64,000 nt of DNA from Streptomyces exfoliatus (GTDB taxonomy: Bacteria; Actinomycetota; Actinomycetes; Streptomycetales; Streptomycetaceae), in the NCBI RefSeq assembly GCF_000725545.1, contig NZ_JNZP01000004.1, positions 124,001-188,000 of the forward strand, read 5' to 3'. Positions 21,920 through 32,000 of the stretch are shown in pieces. Numbering within the stretch: the first letter of the stretch is position 1; each line of letters opens with the position of its first letter. The position numbers and the translations under genes were made by a program. The notes beneath the pieces were generated by a model. The model worked only from the letters and a program-made list of their open reading frames with translations, was not told the DNA's origin and ran no database searches.

Positions 21920-24695
21920 GGGTGCCGCCTTCGAAAAAAGCATCGACCACCATCTTGCTGGCGTGGCCGGTCTCGTACGAGCAGAACATTTCCTGGAAGC
22001 GCGCGTACCGCTGGGCGTGGCGCTCCTGGGTGCCCTCCAGGTCCCGCACGGCGGCGGCGAGGTCCTCGGTGGTCGTCACCATCGGCCCCGGCGCGATCTC
22101 CTCGAGGTCGTAGTACGTGCCGCGGTCGCCGCCCTTGTACGCCTCGTAGTCGTCCGTGTAGAGGATTATCGGACGGCCCGTGTTGGCGTAGTCGAACATC
22201 AGCGACGAGTAGTCCGTGAGGACCGCGTCCGAGGCCAGCATCACGTCGTTGATGTCGGCGTAGGACGAGCCGTCGCGCAGGAAGTGACCCAGCTCCGGGG
22301 CGATCTTGAACCGGTCGTACGGGTGGGTCCTCACGACGATGATCCACTCGTCGGACAGGTGCGGGGCCAGCGACTCGAAGTCCACGCGCACCGACTGGCC
22401 GGTGCGGCGGGCCGCGTCACGGAACGTCGGCGCGTAGAGCAGCACCTTCTTGTCGGCCGGGATGTTCAGGGCCTCGCGGACGGCGGCGGCCCTGGCCTTC
22501 TGCTCGGGCTCGGCCCAGCGCACCAGCACGTCGTTGCGCGGGTAGCCGGAGCGGATCAGCTCGGCCGAGACCTCGAAGGCCGGGACGAAGGTCCGCTCGA
22601 ACTCGGCGCTCGGGCAGACGAGCGCGTCCCAGCGGCCCACCGCGGAGCGGAAGCGCCCCTTCTCGATGTCCGACGCGCCGCGCAGCGAGGGCACGTCGAA
22701 GCCCATCGCCTTGAAGGTCTGGCCGTGCCAGGTCTGCAGGTACCGGGTGCCCTTCGGCTTCGGGTACAGGTACGGCAGGTTGTGCGAGTCGACCCAGTAG
22801 GTGGCGCGGGCCAGCGCACGTCCGTACGCGAAGCTTCCGCGCTTGACGAGGGTGACGTCCTCGGGGAACGACGAACGGTCGCCGGAGTACGCCCAGACCA
22901 CGTCGATCGGGAGGTTACGGCGCTTCAGCTCCTCGTAGATGTAGCGCGGGCTGTCCGCGTAGCCGCGGCCCTCCATCGCCTCGAACACGGCGAGGCTGCG
23001 CTTGCGCGGGAGCTTGGACACGGCGTCGTACGCGGTGGCCTTGCCCTCGTTGCCGACGAGGATCTTCCTGACCTTGCCCACCTTGCCCTTGGCCTTGCGG
23101 GCGTAGGGGCCGAGCGGTTCGAGGGACTTCAGGACACCGGACCGCTGCCAGGTCACCTCGAGGCGTCCGGCACCCTTCTGCTCCGCCTTGACGCGGAGGT
23201 GGTGGATGCCGAACGTGTGGTACGTGACGGTGGCGCGGAAGTCCGGCTGGTCGTGCTTCGCCAGCAGGATGTCCGTACGGCGGCCGCCGTCGCGCTCCAG
23301 GGAGACCACGGGGTGGCGTCGGGTCGCCACGCCCACCTTGCCGACGGGCACCTTGCGGAAGTCGAGCGCGGCCTTGGAGACGTACTGCCCCTCGCCCTCC
23401 GGGTGGAGGGTCAGCGGCACCGTGAGCGGCGTCTTGTGCGCGGCCAGCTTCACCGAGGCCTTGGTGCCCTCGGTGATCAGACCGGCCGGGTCGTACGTGC
23501 GGATCTCCAGGTGCAGGACCGGGCCCCGCATCGACACGGAGGTCAGCTCGTGGCGGATGCGGCCGGTGGCGAGCACCTGGTCACGCATGTACCACTCGCT
23601 GATGTCCAGCTCGCTGCGGCTCGCGTCGTCGGCGGGGGCGACGGCACCCCAGTAGGTGACCTCGCCGTCCTCCGTCACGAAGCGCGGGGCGAGCTGCGGC
23701 CGGCCCAGCTGGCGGGCGGCGACCTGGAGCTCGTCCAGGCGGCCGGTGCGCAGCAGGTGGATGCAGATGCGCTCCTCGCGGGAGAGCCGGGCGTAGGTCT
23801 CGTCGGAGATCTCGTCCAGGTACGGGTTGACCACGTCGGCGAACTCGGCGACCCAGTCGGCGTCGCGGAACGGCAGGTCACCCAGGTACAGCCGGAAGTC
23901 GTGGCGGAGGAACTTGTAGTCCTTCTCCGGGCGCAGCTCCGCACGGCCGTTCTCCGCGAACCAGGTGTCGATGAGCCGGGCCACGCCGATGCGGTCCGCG
24001 ACGTTCTGGATCTTGTGACGGCTGGAGGAGATGGAGACGCTCTCGGGCGCCAGTCGCCAGGTGTAGACCGACCACGGGACGACGGCGAAGGACTCCGCGA
24101 GCGAGAAGGCCTGCGCGGAGAACAGCTGGTCCTCGTAGTGGATGCCCTCGGGGAAGGTGAGCGCGTTGTCCCGGATGAAGGCGGTCCGGTAGAGCTTGTT
24201 CGTCGACAGGTGGTCGAAGAAGTACTCGGGGCGCTCGGCGATGCCGTTCACGACCCGCTTCTCGGTGAAGAGGTGCGGGTACCAGAGGCCGGTGGTGTTC
24301 GACTCCTCGAAGAGGCGGGTCACCTCACCGGTGACGAAGTCGACGCCGGTCTCCTCGGCGACGAGCATCAGGCTCTTGCACGCGTGCCGGGGCAGCTCGT
24401 CGTCGCTGTCGAGGAACATGACGTACGGCGCGCGCGCGACCTCGATGCCGCGGTTACGGGGCGCGCTGCAGCCGCCGCTGTTCTGCTCCAGGCGTACGTA
24501 GCGCACGCGCGGGTCGGATGCCTCGAGGGCGCGCGCGACCCGCTCGGTGCCATCGGTCGAGCAGTCGTCGGCGATGATCACTTCGAGGTTGTTCAGGGTC
24601 TGGTCCAGAAGAGACCCAACCGCTCGCGGGAGCCGTTCCTCATCGTTGTAGACGATGACGACGACGCTCACATCAGGGACGTCGCTAGTCGGCAT
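21912..24695 (-). CDS. bifunctional GT2 glycosyltransferase / CDP-glycerol glycerophosphotransferase
   Basis: 927 residues, two enzymes in one chain. Residues 1-about 320 are a GT2 module (SVVVIVYNDEERL, ADDCSTDGTE, SGGCSAPRNRGIE, FLDSDDELP); about 330-500 is a beta-rich linker; about 530-927 is a TagF-type CDP-glycerol glycerophosphotransferase with TWHGQTFKAMGFD, RSGYPRND, LLYAPTFRD and TDYSSLMFDY. The family polymerises glycerol phosphate from CDP-glycerol into teichoic acids on the inner membrane face. ATG with AGAGGA 6 nt upstream. The N-terminal module closely resembles the next gene (24904-26550), indicating duplication. Overlaps the GT4 gene. Confidence 0.9.
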   Translation of the reverse strand: MPTSDVPDVSVVVIVYNDEERLPRAVGSLLDQTLNNLEVIIADDCSTDGTERVARALEASDPRVRYVRLEQNSGGCSAPRNRGIEVARAPYVMFLDSDDELPRHACKSLMLVAEETGVDFVTGEVTRLFEESNTTGLWYPHLFTEKRVVNGIAERPEYFFDHLSTNKLYRTAFIRDNALTFPEGIHYEDQLFSAQAFSLAESFAVVPWSVYTWRLAPESVSISSSRHKIQNVADRIGVARLIDTWFAENGRAELRPEKDYKFLRHDFRLYLGDLPFRDADWVAEFADVVNPYLDEISDETYARLSREERICIHLLRTGRLDELQVAARQLGRPQLAPRFVTEDGEVTYWGAVAPADDASRSELDISEWYMRDQVLATGRIRHELTSVSMRGPVLHLEIRTYDPAGLITEGTKASVKLAAHKTPLTVPLTLHPEGEGQYVSKAALDFRKVPVGKVGVATRRHPVVSLERDGGRRTDILLAKHDQPDFRATVTYHTFGIHHLRVKAEQKGAGRLEVTWQRSGVLKSLEPLGPYARKAKGKVGKVRKILVGNEGKATAYDAVSKLPRKRSLAVFEAMEGRGYADSPRYIYEELKRRNLPIDVVWAYSGDRSSFPEDVTLVKRGSFAYGRALARATYWVDSHNLPYLYPKPKGTRYLQTWHGQTFKAMGFDVPSLRGASDIEKGRFRSAVGRWDALVCPSAEFERTFVPAFEVSAELIRSGYPRNDVLVRWAEPEQKARAAAVREALNIPADKKVLLYAPTFRDAARRTGQSVRVDFESLAPHLSDEWIIVVRTHPYDRFKIAPELGHFLRDGSSYADINDVMLASDAVLTDYSSLMFDYANTGRPIILYTDDYEAYKGGDRGTYYDLEEIAPGPMVTTTEDLAAAVRDLEGTQERHAQRYARFQEMFCSYETGHASKMVVDAFFEGGTHD

Positions 24696-24903
24696 CCAAG
24701 TCCTCTCACAAGTGCGGGCGGCAACAACTGGCACGCGTTCCGGCCAGGCGCGGCGCTGCCTGCGCCATGGTCGATGGCGCACTACTGCCTTCAGTGGTGA
24801 AGGGTGCCGCCCCGCGTGTTCCATGGGCGCCACCCGGCGACCGGAAAGATTACCCGGCAGGAGGAATTGTTCCATACCTGCTCTCCCGGACCTTCGGTGA
24901 TGT

Positions 24904-26550
24904 TCACCGCATCGCAAGCAGCCTCCGGAAGCGGCCCGACACCACCTGCCGGGCGCCGACCACGCCGCCCGCGAACCGCAGGACGAGGCCGCGCCGCGCC
25001 GACGCCACGACCTGGACGAGCAGCACCCGGCCCAGTCGCCCGAGGACCATGCCACGCCGGTCCACGGCTCCCTGCGGTGCCCTGACCTCGGCGTTTCCGA
25101 TCGTGCCCGTCGCGCACCGCAGCTCCGCGCGGAGCGACCAGGCGGCGAGCCGGCCCGCGCGGAGCAGCTTCGCGGTCGGCAGCGACACGGTCGCCGTCCA
25201 GCCCTCGTCGGTGGGGAGCAGCGGCGCGTCGAGCTCCACCTCGACCGCCGAGACCCGCTCCGTGAAGACCACGCGCACGGCGGTGGGGCGCAGCTCGGCG
25301 ACGCGCCCGTACAGATCGTGAACGGTCAGGGTCAGCCGGGTCGACGCGCCGACGGTCACGGAACCGTCCACCGCCACGGGCAGCTCGGCCGGCGCGATCT
25401 CCGCGAGACCCTCCAGGGGAACGTCGGCGGGCGCGGCGGCGAGGACCGGCGTCCCGTCGCCCGCGCGCGGGTACGGCGGGACGAGCCGGGGCAGGGGCGC
25501 GGCCAGCTCGACGAACCGGGTCAGCTCCCACCCCTCGGGCACGACGGCGAGCGCCATGAGCGCGGCGTGCAGCCAGCGGGACGGCGCCTGGGCGCCGGCG
25601 ACCGCTTCGGCCTCGAACCCGGCCAGGTGGGCGCGGGTGGCCGTCCACCAGTCGGCCCGGTAGGCGGCCGTCCGCTGCGGCAGCTCGCGCAGGTACATGG
25701 GGAGGTCGTAGTCGAGGAACTTCGTCTGCGCGGCGCGGGCGAGCGCGGGGCGGCCGGCCGTACGGAACACGTCGAGGACGGCGGCGTGCGCGGCGATCCG
25801 GTGCTCCCAGTTGGCCAGGGAGGCGCGGCGCAGCGAGATCGACAGGGTGGCGGCCTGCCGCCGTACGTGCCACACGTAGACGGGGACGTCGGTGACGGCG
25901 AGCCGGGGGGCGGCGGCCTGCACCCGGGCGCTGAAGACGAAGTCCTCGTAGTGGAAGGCGCCGTCGGGGAAGCGGATGGCGTGCCGGTCGAGGAAGTCGC
26001 GGCGGTAGAGCTTGTTGACGGAGAGCGTGTCGAGGACGAACTCCGGGTGCTCCTCGACGCCGTCGAGGACGGTGCCGGGAAGCGTGGCGCCCTGGGACAC
26101 GTCGTACAGCGAGGGCGCCCAGACGGTCTCGCGGCCCTCGGGGAGCTCGCGTCGCACGCAGATCCCTGCGACGACGTCGGCGCGCCGCTCGGCGGCGACG
26201 GCGAGCAGTCCGTCGACGGCCCCGGGCAGCAGCAGGTCGTCGCTGTCGAGGAACAGGACGTACGGGTGGACGGCGGCGGCGATGCCGTCGTTGCGGGGAG
26301 TGCCGCAGCCGCCGCTGTTCTCCCGCCGGATCAGTGGCCGGACCCGCGGCTCGTCGGCGAACCCTGCGAGCACCTCGGGGGTCGTGTCCCCGGAGGCGTC
26401 GTCGACGACGATCACCTCGCCGACCGCCTCGCCCTGGGCGAGAGCGGAACGGACGGCGTCGCCGACGTGCGCCGCGTCGTTGTACGCGATGACGATCACG
26501 CTGACAGCGCTGACGCGCGTGGGGGTCTGCGGCTGGGGGGTCTCACTCAC
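24904..26550 (-). CDS. GT2-family glycosyltransferase, paralogue of the neighbouring fusion
   Basis: 548 residues. GT2 module in the first about 300: SVIVIAYNDAAHV, VDDASGDTTPE, SGGCGTPRNDGI, FLDSDDLLLP, then TLSVNKLYRRDF and FHYEDFVFSARV, block for block like the 927-residue neighbour. The C-terminal about 200 residues are a beta-rich domain like the neighbour's linker, but there is no glycerophosphotransferase. Probably adds a sugar to a wall polymer. The GTG has TAGGAT exactly 6 nt upstream and no ribosome-binding site (leaderless). A 208-nt spacer separates it from the fusion gene. Confidence 0.88.
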   Translation of the reverse strand: MSETPQPQTPTRVSAVSVIVIAYNDAAHVGDAVRSALAQGEAVGEVIVVDDASGDTTPEVLAGFADEPRVRPLIRRENSGGCGTPRNDGIAAAVHPYVLFLDSDDLLLPGAVDGLLAVAAERRADVVAGICVRRELPEGRETVWAPSLYDVSQGATLPGTVLDGVEEHPEFVLDTLSVNKLYRRDFLDRHAIRFPDGAFHYEDFVFSARVQAAAPRLAVTDVPVYVWHVRRQAATLSISLRRASLANWEHRIAAHAAVLDVFRTAGRPALARAAQTKFLDYDLPMYLRELPQRTAAYRADWWTATRAHLAGFEAEAVAGAQAPSRWLHAALMALAVVPEGWELTRFVELAAPLPRLVPPYPRAGDGTPVLAAAPADVPLEGLAEIAPAELPVAVDGSVTVGASTRLTLTVHDLYGRVAELRPTAVRVVFTERVSAVEVELDAPLLPTDEGWTATVSLPTAKLLRAGRLAAWSLRAELRCATGTIGNAEVRAPQGAVDRRGMVLGRLGRVLLVQVVASARRGLVLRFAGGVVGARQVVSGRFRRLLAMR

Positions 26551-26556
26551 CCGTGA

Positions 26557-26562
26557 ATCCTA
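26557..26562 (-). promoter_or_regulatory. -10 box, GT2 gene (leaderless)
   Basis: TAGGAT on the minus strand, 6 nt before the GTG at 26550. Confidence 0.5.
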
Positions 26563-26637
26563 CGTGTCCCCCGAACGGCCTCCGGAGGACCGGAGTCCGA
26601 CCGGATCGCCCAGCCGGGCCCGCACGGAACACGGAAA

Positions 26638-26665
26638 CGGCCGGGCCCCCGAAGGTGCCCGGCCG
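26638..26665 (-). terminator. terminator after obg
   Basis: CGGCCGGGC and GCCCGGCCG, 9-bp perfect arms around a 10-nt loop, 33 nt beyond the obg stop on the minus strand. Confidence 0.65.
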
Positions 26666-26697
26666 CTGAGCCGAGGGGCGGCGGACCGCCCCGCCCG

Positions 26698-28137
26698 CTA
26701 GAACGGGTTGAACTCGTCGAACTCGCGGTCCGGGTCGGCGCGCTCCGCGTCGCGATCGCGGCGGCGCTGGGCGGCCGGACGCGGGGCCTCGAGCCGGTGG
26801 TCCTCACCACGGCGGCCGAGCATCTCGGCGCCGGCCATCATGCTGGGCTCCCAGTCGAAGACGACCGCGTTCTCCTCGGCGCCGATGGCGACGCCGTCGC
26901 CCGCACGGGCGCCCGCCTTCATCAGCCTGTCCTCGACACCGAGGCGGTTGAGGCGGTCGGCCAGGTAGCCCACGGCCTCGTCGTTGTTGAAGTCGGTCTG
27001 GCGGACCCAGCGCTCCGGCTTCTCGCCGCGCACCCGGTACACGTCCTCGGCCTCGTCGTACGTGACCGTGAAGCCCGCGTCGTCGACGGCCTTCGGGCGG
27101 ATGACGATACGGGTCGCCTCCTCCTTCGGCTTGGACGCGCGCGCCTCGGCGACGATGCCGGCGAGGGCGAAGGAGAGCTCCTTGAGGCCGAGACGGGCCA
27201 CGGCGGAGACCTCGAACACCTGGTAGCCGCGCTGCTCCAGGTCCGGGCGGATCATCTCCGCGAGGTCCTGGCCGTCCGGGATGTCGACCTTGTTGAGCAC
27301 GACGATGCGGGGCCGGTCCTCCAGGCCGCCGTACTGCCGCAGCTCCTCCTCGATGATGTCGAGGTCGGTGACCGGGTCACGGTCGGACTCCAGCGTCGCC
27401 GTGTCCAGGACGTGCACGAGGACCGAGCAGCGCTCGACGTGGCGCAGGAACTCCAGGCCCAGGCCGCGGCCCTGGCTGGCGCCCGGGATCAGGCCCGGCA
27501 CGTCGGCGATCGTGTAGACCGTCGAGCCGGCCGTGACGACGCCGAGGTTCGGCACCAGGGTGGTGAAGGGGTAGTCCGCGATCTTCGGCTTGGCGGCCGA
27601 CAGGACCGAGATGAGCGAGGACTTGCCGGCGCTCGGGTAGCCGACGAGCGCCACGTCGGCGACGGTCTTCAACTCCAGGACGATGTCCCGCGCCTCGCCC
27701 GGCTCGCCGAGGAGCGCGAAGCCGGGGGCCTTGCGGCGCGCCGAGGACAGCGCGGCGTTGCCGAGGCCGCCGCGGCCGCCCTGGCCGGCGACGAAGGTGG
27801 TGCCCTGGCCGACCAGGTCGGCGAGCACGTTGCCCTGCTTGTCGAGGACGACGGTGCCGTCGGGCACGTAGAGGACCAGGTCCTGGCCGTCCTTGCCGGA
27901 GCGGTTGTCACCGGCACCGGGCTGGCCGTTGGTGGCCTTGCGGTGCGGGGAGTGGTGGTACTCGAGGAGCGTGGTGACCGCCTGGTCGACGACCAGGGTC
28001 ACATCGCCGCCACGGCCGCCGTTGCCGCCGTCGGGGCCGCCGAGCGGCTTGAACTTCTCCCGGTGAACGGAGGCGCAGCCGTGGCCTCCGTTACCCGCGG
28101 CGACATGCAGCTCGACGCGGTCCACGAAGGTGGTCAT
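26698..28137 (-). CDS. obg: GTPase Obg (CgtA)
   Basis: 479 residues: the Gly-rich Obg fold (1-160, [12 protein letters not shown] and GGRGGLGN), a GTPase domain with G1 GYPSAGKSS (166-174), the switch region [23 protein letters not shown] and NKVD, then the OCT domain (about 340-425) and an acidic/basic tail ending FDEFNPF. Essential ribosome-associated GTPase; in Streptomyces it is tied to the onset of differentiation. ATG with GGAGG upstream. Follows rplU and rpmA in the standard order. Confidence 0.97.
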   Translation of the reverse strand: MTTFVDRVELHVAAGNGGHGCASVHREKFKPLGGPDGGNGGRGGDVTLVVDQAVTTLLEYHHSPHRKATNGQPGAGDNRSGKDGQDLVLYVPDGTVVLDKQGNVLADLVGQGTTFVAGQGGRGGLGNAALSSARRKAPGFALLGEPGEARDIVLELKTVADVALVGYPSAGKSSLISVLSAAKPKIADYPFTTLVPNLGVVTAGSTVYTIADVPGLIPGASQGRGLGLEFLRHVERCSVLVHVLDTATLESDRDPVTDLDIIEEELRQYGGLEDRPRIVVLNKVDIPDGQDLAEMIRPDLEQRGYQVFEVSAVARLGLKELSFALAGIVAEARASKPKEEATRIVIRPKAVDDAGFTVTYDEAEDVYRVRGEKPERWVRQTDFNNDEAVGYLADRLNRLGVEDRLMKAGARAGDGVAIGAEENAVVFDWEPSMMAGAEMLGRRGEDHRLEAPRPAAQRRRDRDAERADPDREFDEFNPF

Positions 28138-28188
28138 GGTTGTGCCTCCATTACATACGTGCGGAATGTCTATCTAGTAACACGCGAA

Positions 28189-28227
28189 AGGCGGACCCGC
28201 TTCCCGTACGGGAAGTGAGGTCCGCCT
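28189..28227 (-). terminator. hairpin between rpmA and obg
   Basis: AGGCGGACC/GGTCCGCCT outer arms with an inner TTCCCGTACGGGAA palindrome, no T run. It may partly end rpmA transcription or be an RNA-processing site, since obg lies downstream in the same direction. Confidence 0.5.
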
Positions 28228-28241
28228 CCGCAAAGAACCGA

Positions 28242-28496
28242 TCAGGCGACCGGAACGATGTTCACGACCTTGCGGCCACGGTGGGTGCCGAACTGCACCG
28301 AACCGGCCTGCAGGGCGAACAGCGTGTCGTCGCCGCCACGGCCGACGCCGGAGCCCGGGTGGAAGTGGGTGCCACGCTGGCGGATCAGGATCTCACCCGC
28401 GTTGACGACCTGACCGCCGAAGCGCTTCACGCCGAGCCGCTGGGCATTGGAGTCGCGCCCGTTCCGGGTGGACGATGCGCCCTTCTTGTGTGCCAT
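28242..28496 (-). CDS. rpmA: 50S ribosomal protein L27 (bL27)
   Basis: 84 residues, complete: [20 protein letters not shown] followed by [20 protein letters not shown], the L27 signature. The N-terminal tail reaches the peptidyl-transferase centre; here it begins directly with MAHKKG, so no Firmicute-type cleaved N-terminal extension is present. 13 nt downstream of rplU, same operon. Confidence 0.98.
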   Translation of the reverse strand: MAHKKGASSTRNGRDSNAQRLGVKRFGGQVVNAGEILIRQRGTHFHPGSGVGRGGDDTLFALQAGSVQFGTHRGRKVVNIVPVA

Positions 28497-28509
28497 GTCT
28501 CAGTCCCTC

Positions 28510-28830
28510 TTACTTCGCAGCCGCGGGGATACCGGTGACCTTGATCGCCGTGTACTGCTGACGGTGACCCTGGCGACGGCGGTAGCCGGTCTTGTTCTTG
28601 TAACGCAGGATGTCGATCTTGACACCCTTGTGGTGGTCGACGACCTCGGCCGTGACCTTGATGCCGGCCAGGACCCACGGGTCGCTGGTCACGGCGTCGC
28701 CGTCGACAACGAGCAGGGTCGAGAGCTCGACCGTGTCGCCAACCTTGGCAGTGGAAATCTTGTCAACCTCAACGATGTCGCCGACAGCAACCTTGTGCTG
28801 GCGACCACCGCTGCGCACGATGGCGTACAC
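28510..28830 (-). CDS. rplU: 50S ribosomal protein L21 (bL21)
   Basis: 106 residues, GTG start ([18 protein letters not shown]), with the family's [17 protein letters not shown] end, here [20 protein letters not shown]. First gene of the rplU-rpmA-obg operon, with a strong promoter about 160 nt upstream. The long 5' leader may carry regulation but no known leader motif is obvious. Confidence 0.98.
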   Translation of the reverse strand: MYAIVRSGGRQHKVAVGDIVEVDKISTAKVGDTVELSTLLVVDGDAVTSDPWVLAGIKVTAEVVDHHKGVKIDILRYKNKTGYRRRQGHRQQYTAIKVTGIPAAAK

Positions 28831-28988
28831 GCGGATCTCTCTCTCACTCGGGATCGAAACCTCTGAAGCCAGCCACTCACACGGACCCGAGGGCCCGCGG
28901 CGTTCCGGAATCGGACGAGCGGCCTCTCCCGACGAGCGGGAGGGAGGTGCTCAGAGGCGTGGCGTATCTACAGACACGCCGACGGTCT

Positions 28989-29018
28989 AGGTTACGGGCG
29001 GCTGCCTCGGGGGGTCAA
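28989..29018 (-). promoter_or_regulatory. promoter of the rplU-rpmA-obg operon
   Basis: On the minus strand TTGACC (29013-29018) and TAACCT (28989-28994) are separated by exactly 18 nt, close to the primary-sigma consensus. Predicted start near 28981, giving an untranslated leader of about 150 nt. Confidence 0.75.
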
Positions 29019-29030
29019 ATTCGCCCGTGC

Positions 29031-29064
29031 GGTACGGGCCGCCCCCGGAGGGACGGCCCGTACC
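29031..29064 (-). terminator. terminator after the RNase E/G gene
   Basis: GGTACGGGCCG/CGGCCCGTACC, 11-bp perfect arms with a 12-nt loop, directly beyond the stop of the RNase gene. Confidence 0.7.
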
Positions 29065-29070
29065 CGCCGG

Positions 29071-32000
29071 TCAGTCCTGGGCCGGGGCGGCGGTCTTCTC
29101 CGCCGCCTTCTTGGCCGGGGCCTTCTTGGCGGTGGTCTTCTTCGCCGCGGTCTTCTTGGTCGCCGCCGTCTTCTTGGTGGCGACCTTCTTGGCCGTGGCC
29201 TTCTTCGCCGCGGTCTTGCGCGCCGCCGTCTTCTTGGCGGGGGCGGCCTCGACCTCGGCGGGTGCCTCGGTGACCGCTTCCGCGGCCTCCGCGGGCGCCT
29301 CGGCGGCTTCGGCCGGGGCCGTGGTCACCACGACGACGGCCGCTTCCTCGGCGCCCGAGGGCGAACCGGCGGGCGCGGTGGCCTTGCGGACCACCCGGCG
29401 ACGGGCACGCGGCGGGGCGGCCACGGGGGCCTCCTCGACGACGGGCTCGGCGACCGGCGCCACGGCGGGCTCCGGCTCCGGGGCGGTCTCGGCGACCGGC
29501 GCGACGGCAGGCTCCGGGGCCGGCTCGGTGGCCGGCTCCGTGGTCGAGACGACCGGGGAGGTCGCCCGGCGGGTGGCACGGCGACGGCCACGCGGGGCCG
29601 GGGCCGGGGTCTCCTCGACCACCGGCTCGGCCACGGGCTCGACGACCGGCTCGGCGACCGGCTCCGGCGCCGCGACGGGCTCCGGCTTCGACTCGCGCGT
29701 CGGCTCGGCCTTCGGCTTCGCCTCGAAGTCGACCGCCTCGGTCTCCACGACCGGCCGCGCGGCGACCGGCGCGGACACCCTGCGGGTGGCGCGACGGCGG
29801 CCACGACCGCGCGTGGCGGCGGCCTCCGCCTCGGCGATGGAGCCGTACAGCTCCTCGTCGGCGGCGATCGGCTCGGGCAGCGCGATGGGGGCGGCCAGCT
29901 CGGCCGCGACCTCGGCCTCGGTCTCCAGGACGTCGGCCTCGGCCTCCGTCGCCTCGGCGTGCTCGTGCTCGTGCTCGTGGACGTGCTCGGCGCCGCCGCG
30001 GCCGCGCTTCTTCGCACGCTTGCCGCCGCCACCGCCGCCGGCGGTGGTCGGCTGCTCCATGTGGACGATGACACCGCGGCCGTTGCAGTGGACGCAGGTC
30101 TCGGAGAAGGACTCCAGGAGGCCCTGGCCGACCCGCTTACGGGTCATCTGGACCAGGCCCAGCGAGGTGACCTCGGCCACCTGGTGCTTGGTCCGGTCCC
30201 GGCCCAGGCACTCCAGGAGGCGGCGCAGCACCAGGTCGCGGTTGGACTCCAGGACCATGTCGATGAAGTCGATGACGACGATGCCGCCGAGGTCGCGCAG
30301 CCGCAGCTGGCGCACGATCTCCTCGGCCGCTTCGAGGTTGTTCCTCGTCACGGTCTCTTCGAGGTTGCCGCCCTGGCCGGTGAACTTGCCGGTGTTGACG
30401 TCGACGACGATCATCGCCTCGGTCTTGTCGATCACCAGCGAGCCGCCGCTCGGCAGCCAGACCTTGCGGTCGAGCGCCTTCATGAGCTGCTCGTCGATCC
30501 GGTACGTCGCGAAGACGTCGACCTCGCTCGTCCACCGGGACAGGCGGTCGGTCAGGTCGGGGGCGACGTGGTGGACGTACCCGTGGATGGTCTCCCACGC
30601 GTCGTCGCCGCTGACGATGACCTTGGAGAAGTCCTCGTTGAAGATGTCGCGGACGACCCGGACGGTCATGTCCGGCTCGCCGTAGAGCAGCGTCGGGGCG
30701 TTGCCGCTCTTCGCCTTCTTCTGGATGTCCTCCCACTGCGCCTGCAGACGCTCGACGTCACGGCGCAGCTCGTCCTCGCTCGCGCCCTCGGCGGCGGTGC
30801 GCACGATGACGCCCGCGTCCTCGGGGACGATCTTCTTGAGGATGGTCTTCAGGCGGGCGCGCTCGGTGTCCGGGAGCTTGCGGCTGATGCCGGTCATCGA
30901 GCCCTCGGGCACGTACACGAGGTAGCGGCCGGGCAGCGAGACCTGGCTGGTGAGACGGGCGCCCTTGTGGCCGATCGGGTCCTTCGTCACCTGGACGAGG
31001 ACCGACTGGCCGGACTTGAGGGCGGTCTCGATGCGGCGGGGGCCGTTGCCCATGCCGAGGGCCTCGAAGTTGACCTCGCCGGCGTACAGGACCGCGTTGC
31101 GGCCCTTGCCGATGTCGACGAAGGCGGCCTCCATGGACGGCAGCACGTTCTGGACCTTGCCCAGATAGACGTTGCCGACGTACGAGGTGGCCTGCTCCTT
31201 GTTGACGTAGTGCTCGACGAGCACGTTGTCTTCCAGGACGCCGATCTGGGTGCGCTCGCCGTTCTGGCGGACGACCATGACGCGCTCGACGGCCTCGCGG
31301 CGGGCCAGGAACTCGGCCTCGGTGATGATCGGGACGCGGCGGCGGCCCTGCTCGCGGCCTTCGCGGCGGCGCTGCTTCTTGGCCTCCAGGCGGGTCGAGC
31401 CCTTGATGGACTGGACCTCGTCGGCGCCGGTGCCGGGCTCGGCCTTCTCGCGGGCCGGGCGGGGCTCGCGGACCTTGACGACCGTGCGGACGCCCTCCTC
31501 CTCGGCGCCCTCGACGTCGGCGGAGGCGTCCCCGCTGCGACGGCGGCGGCGACGGCGGCGACGGGAGCTGCTGGAGCCGCCGGCGAACGCGTCGGCGTCG
31601 TCCGGCTCCTCCTCGCCCTCCTCGGCCTCGGCGGTCTCGTCCTCCGCGTGCGGCTCCTCGCCCTCCTCGGCCTCGTCGACCTCGGCGAGCTCACCGCGAC
31701 GGCGGCGACGGCCGCCACGGCGGCGACGGCGGGAGGGACGGTCCTCGTACTCGTCCGCCTCCTCGGCCGCCTCGGGCTCGTCCATCTCGACGGTCTCGTC
31801 GATCTCGTCGGAGACGGCCTCGACCTCGGGCTCGTCGGCGACGGTGGCCGGGACGGGCTCGACGGCGACGGGCTCGCCACGGCGGCGACGGCGACGACGG
31901 CCGCCGGTCTCCGCGGGCTCGGGGGCCTCCACGGCCTCGGCCTCGACGGTCTCGATCTCCTCGACCGTCTCCTCGTCCTCCGGCTCCACCGCACCGGCGG

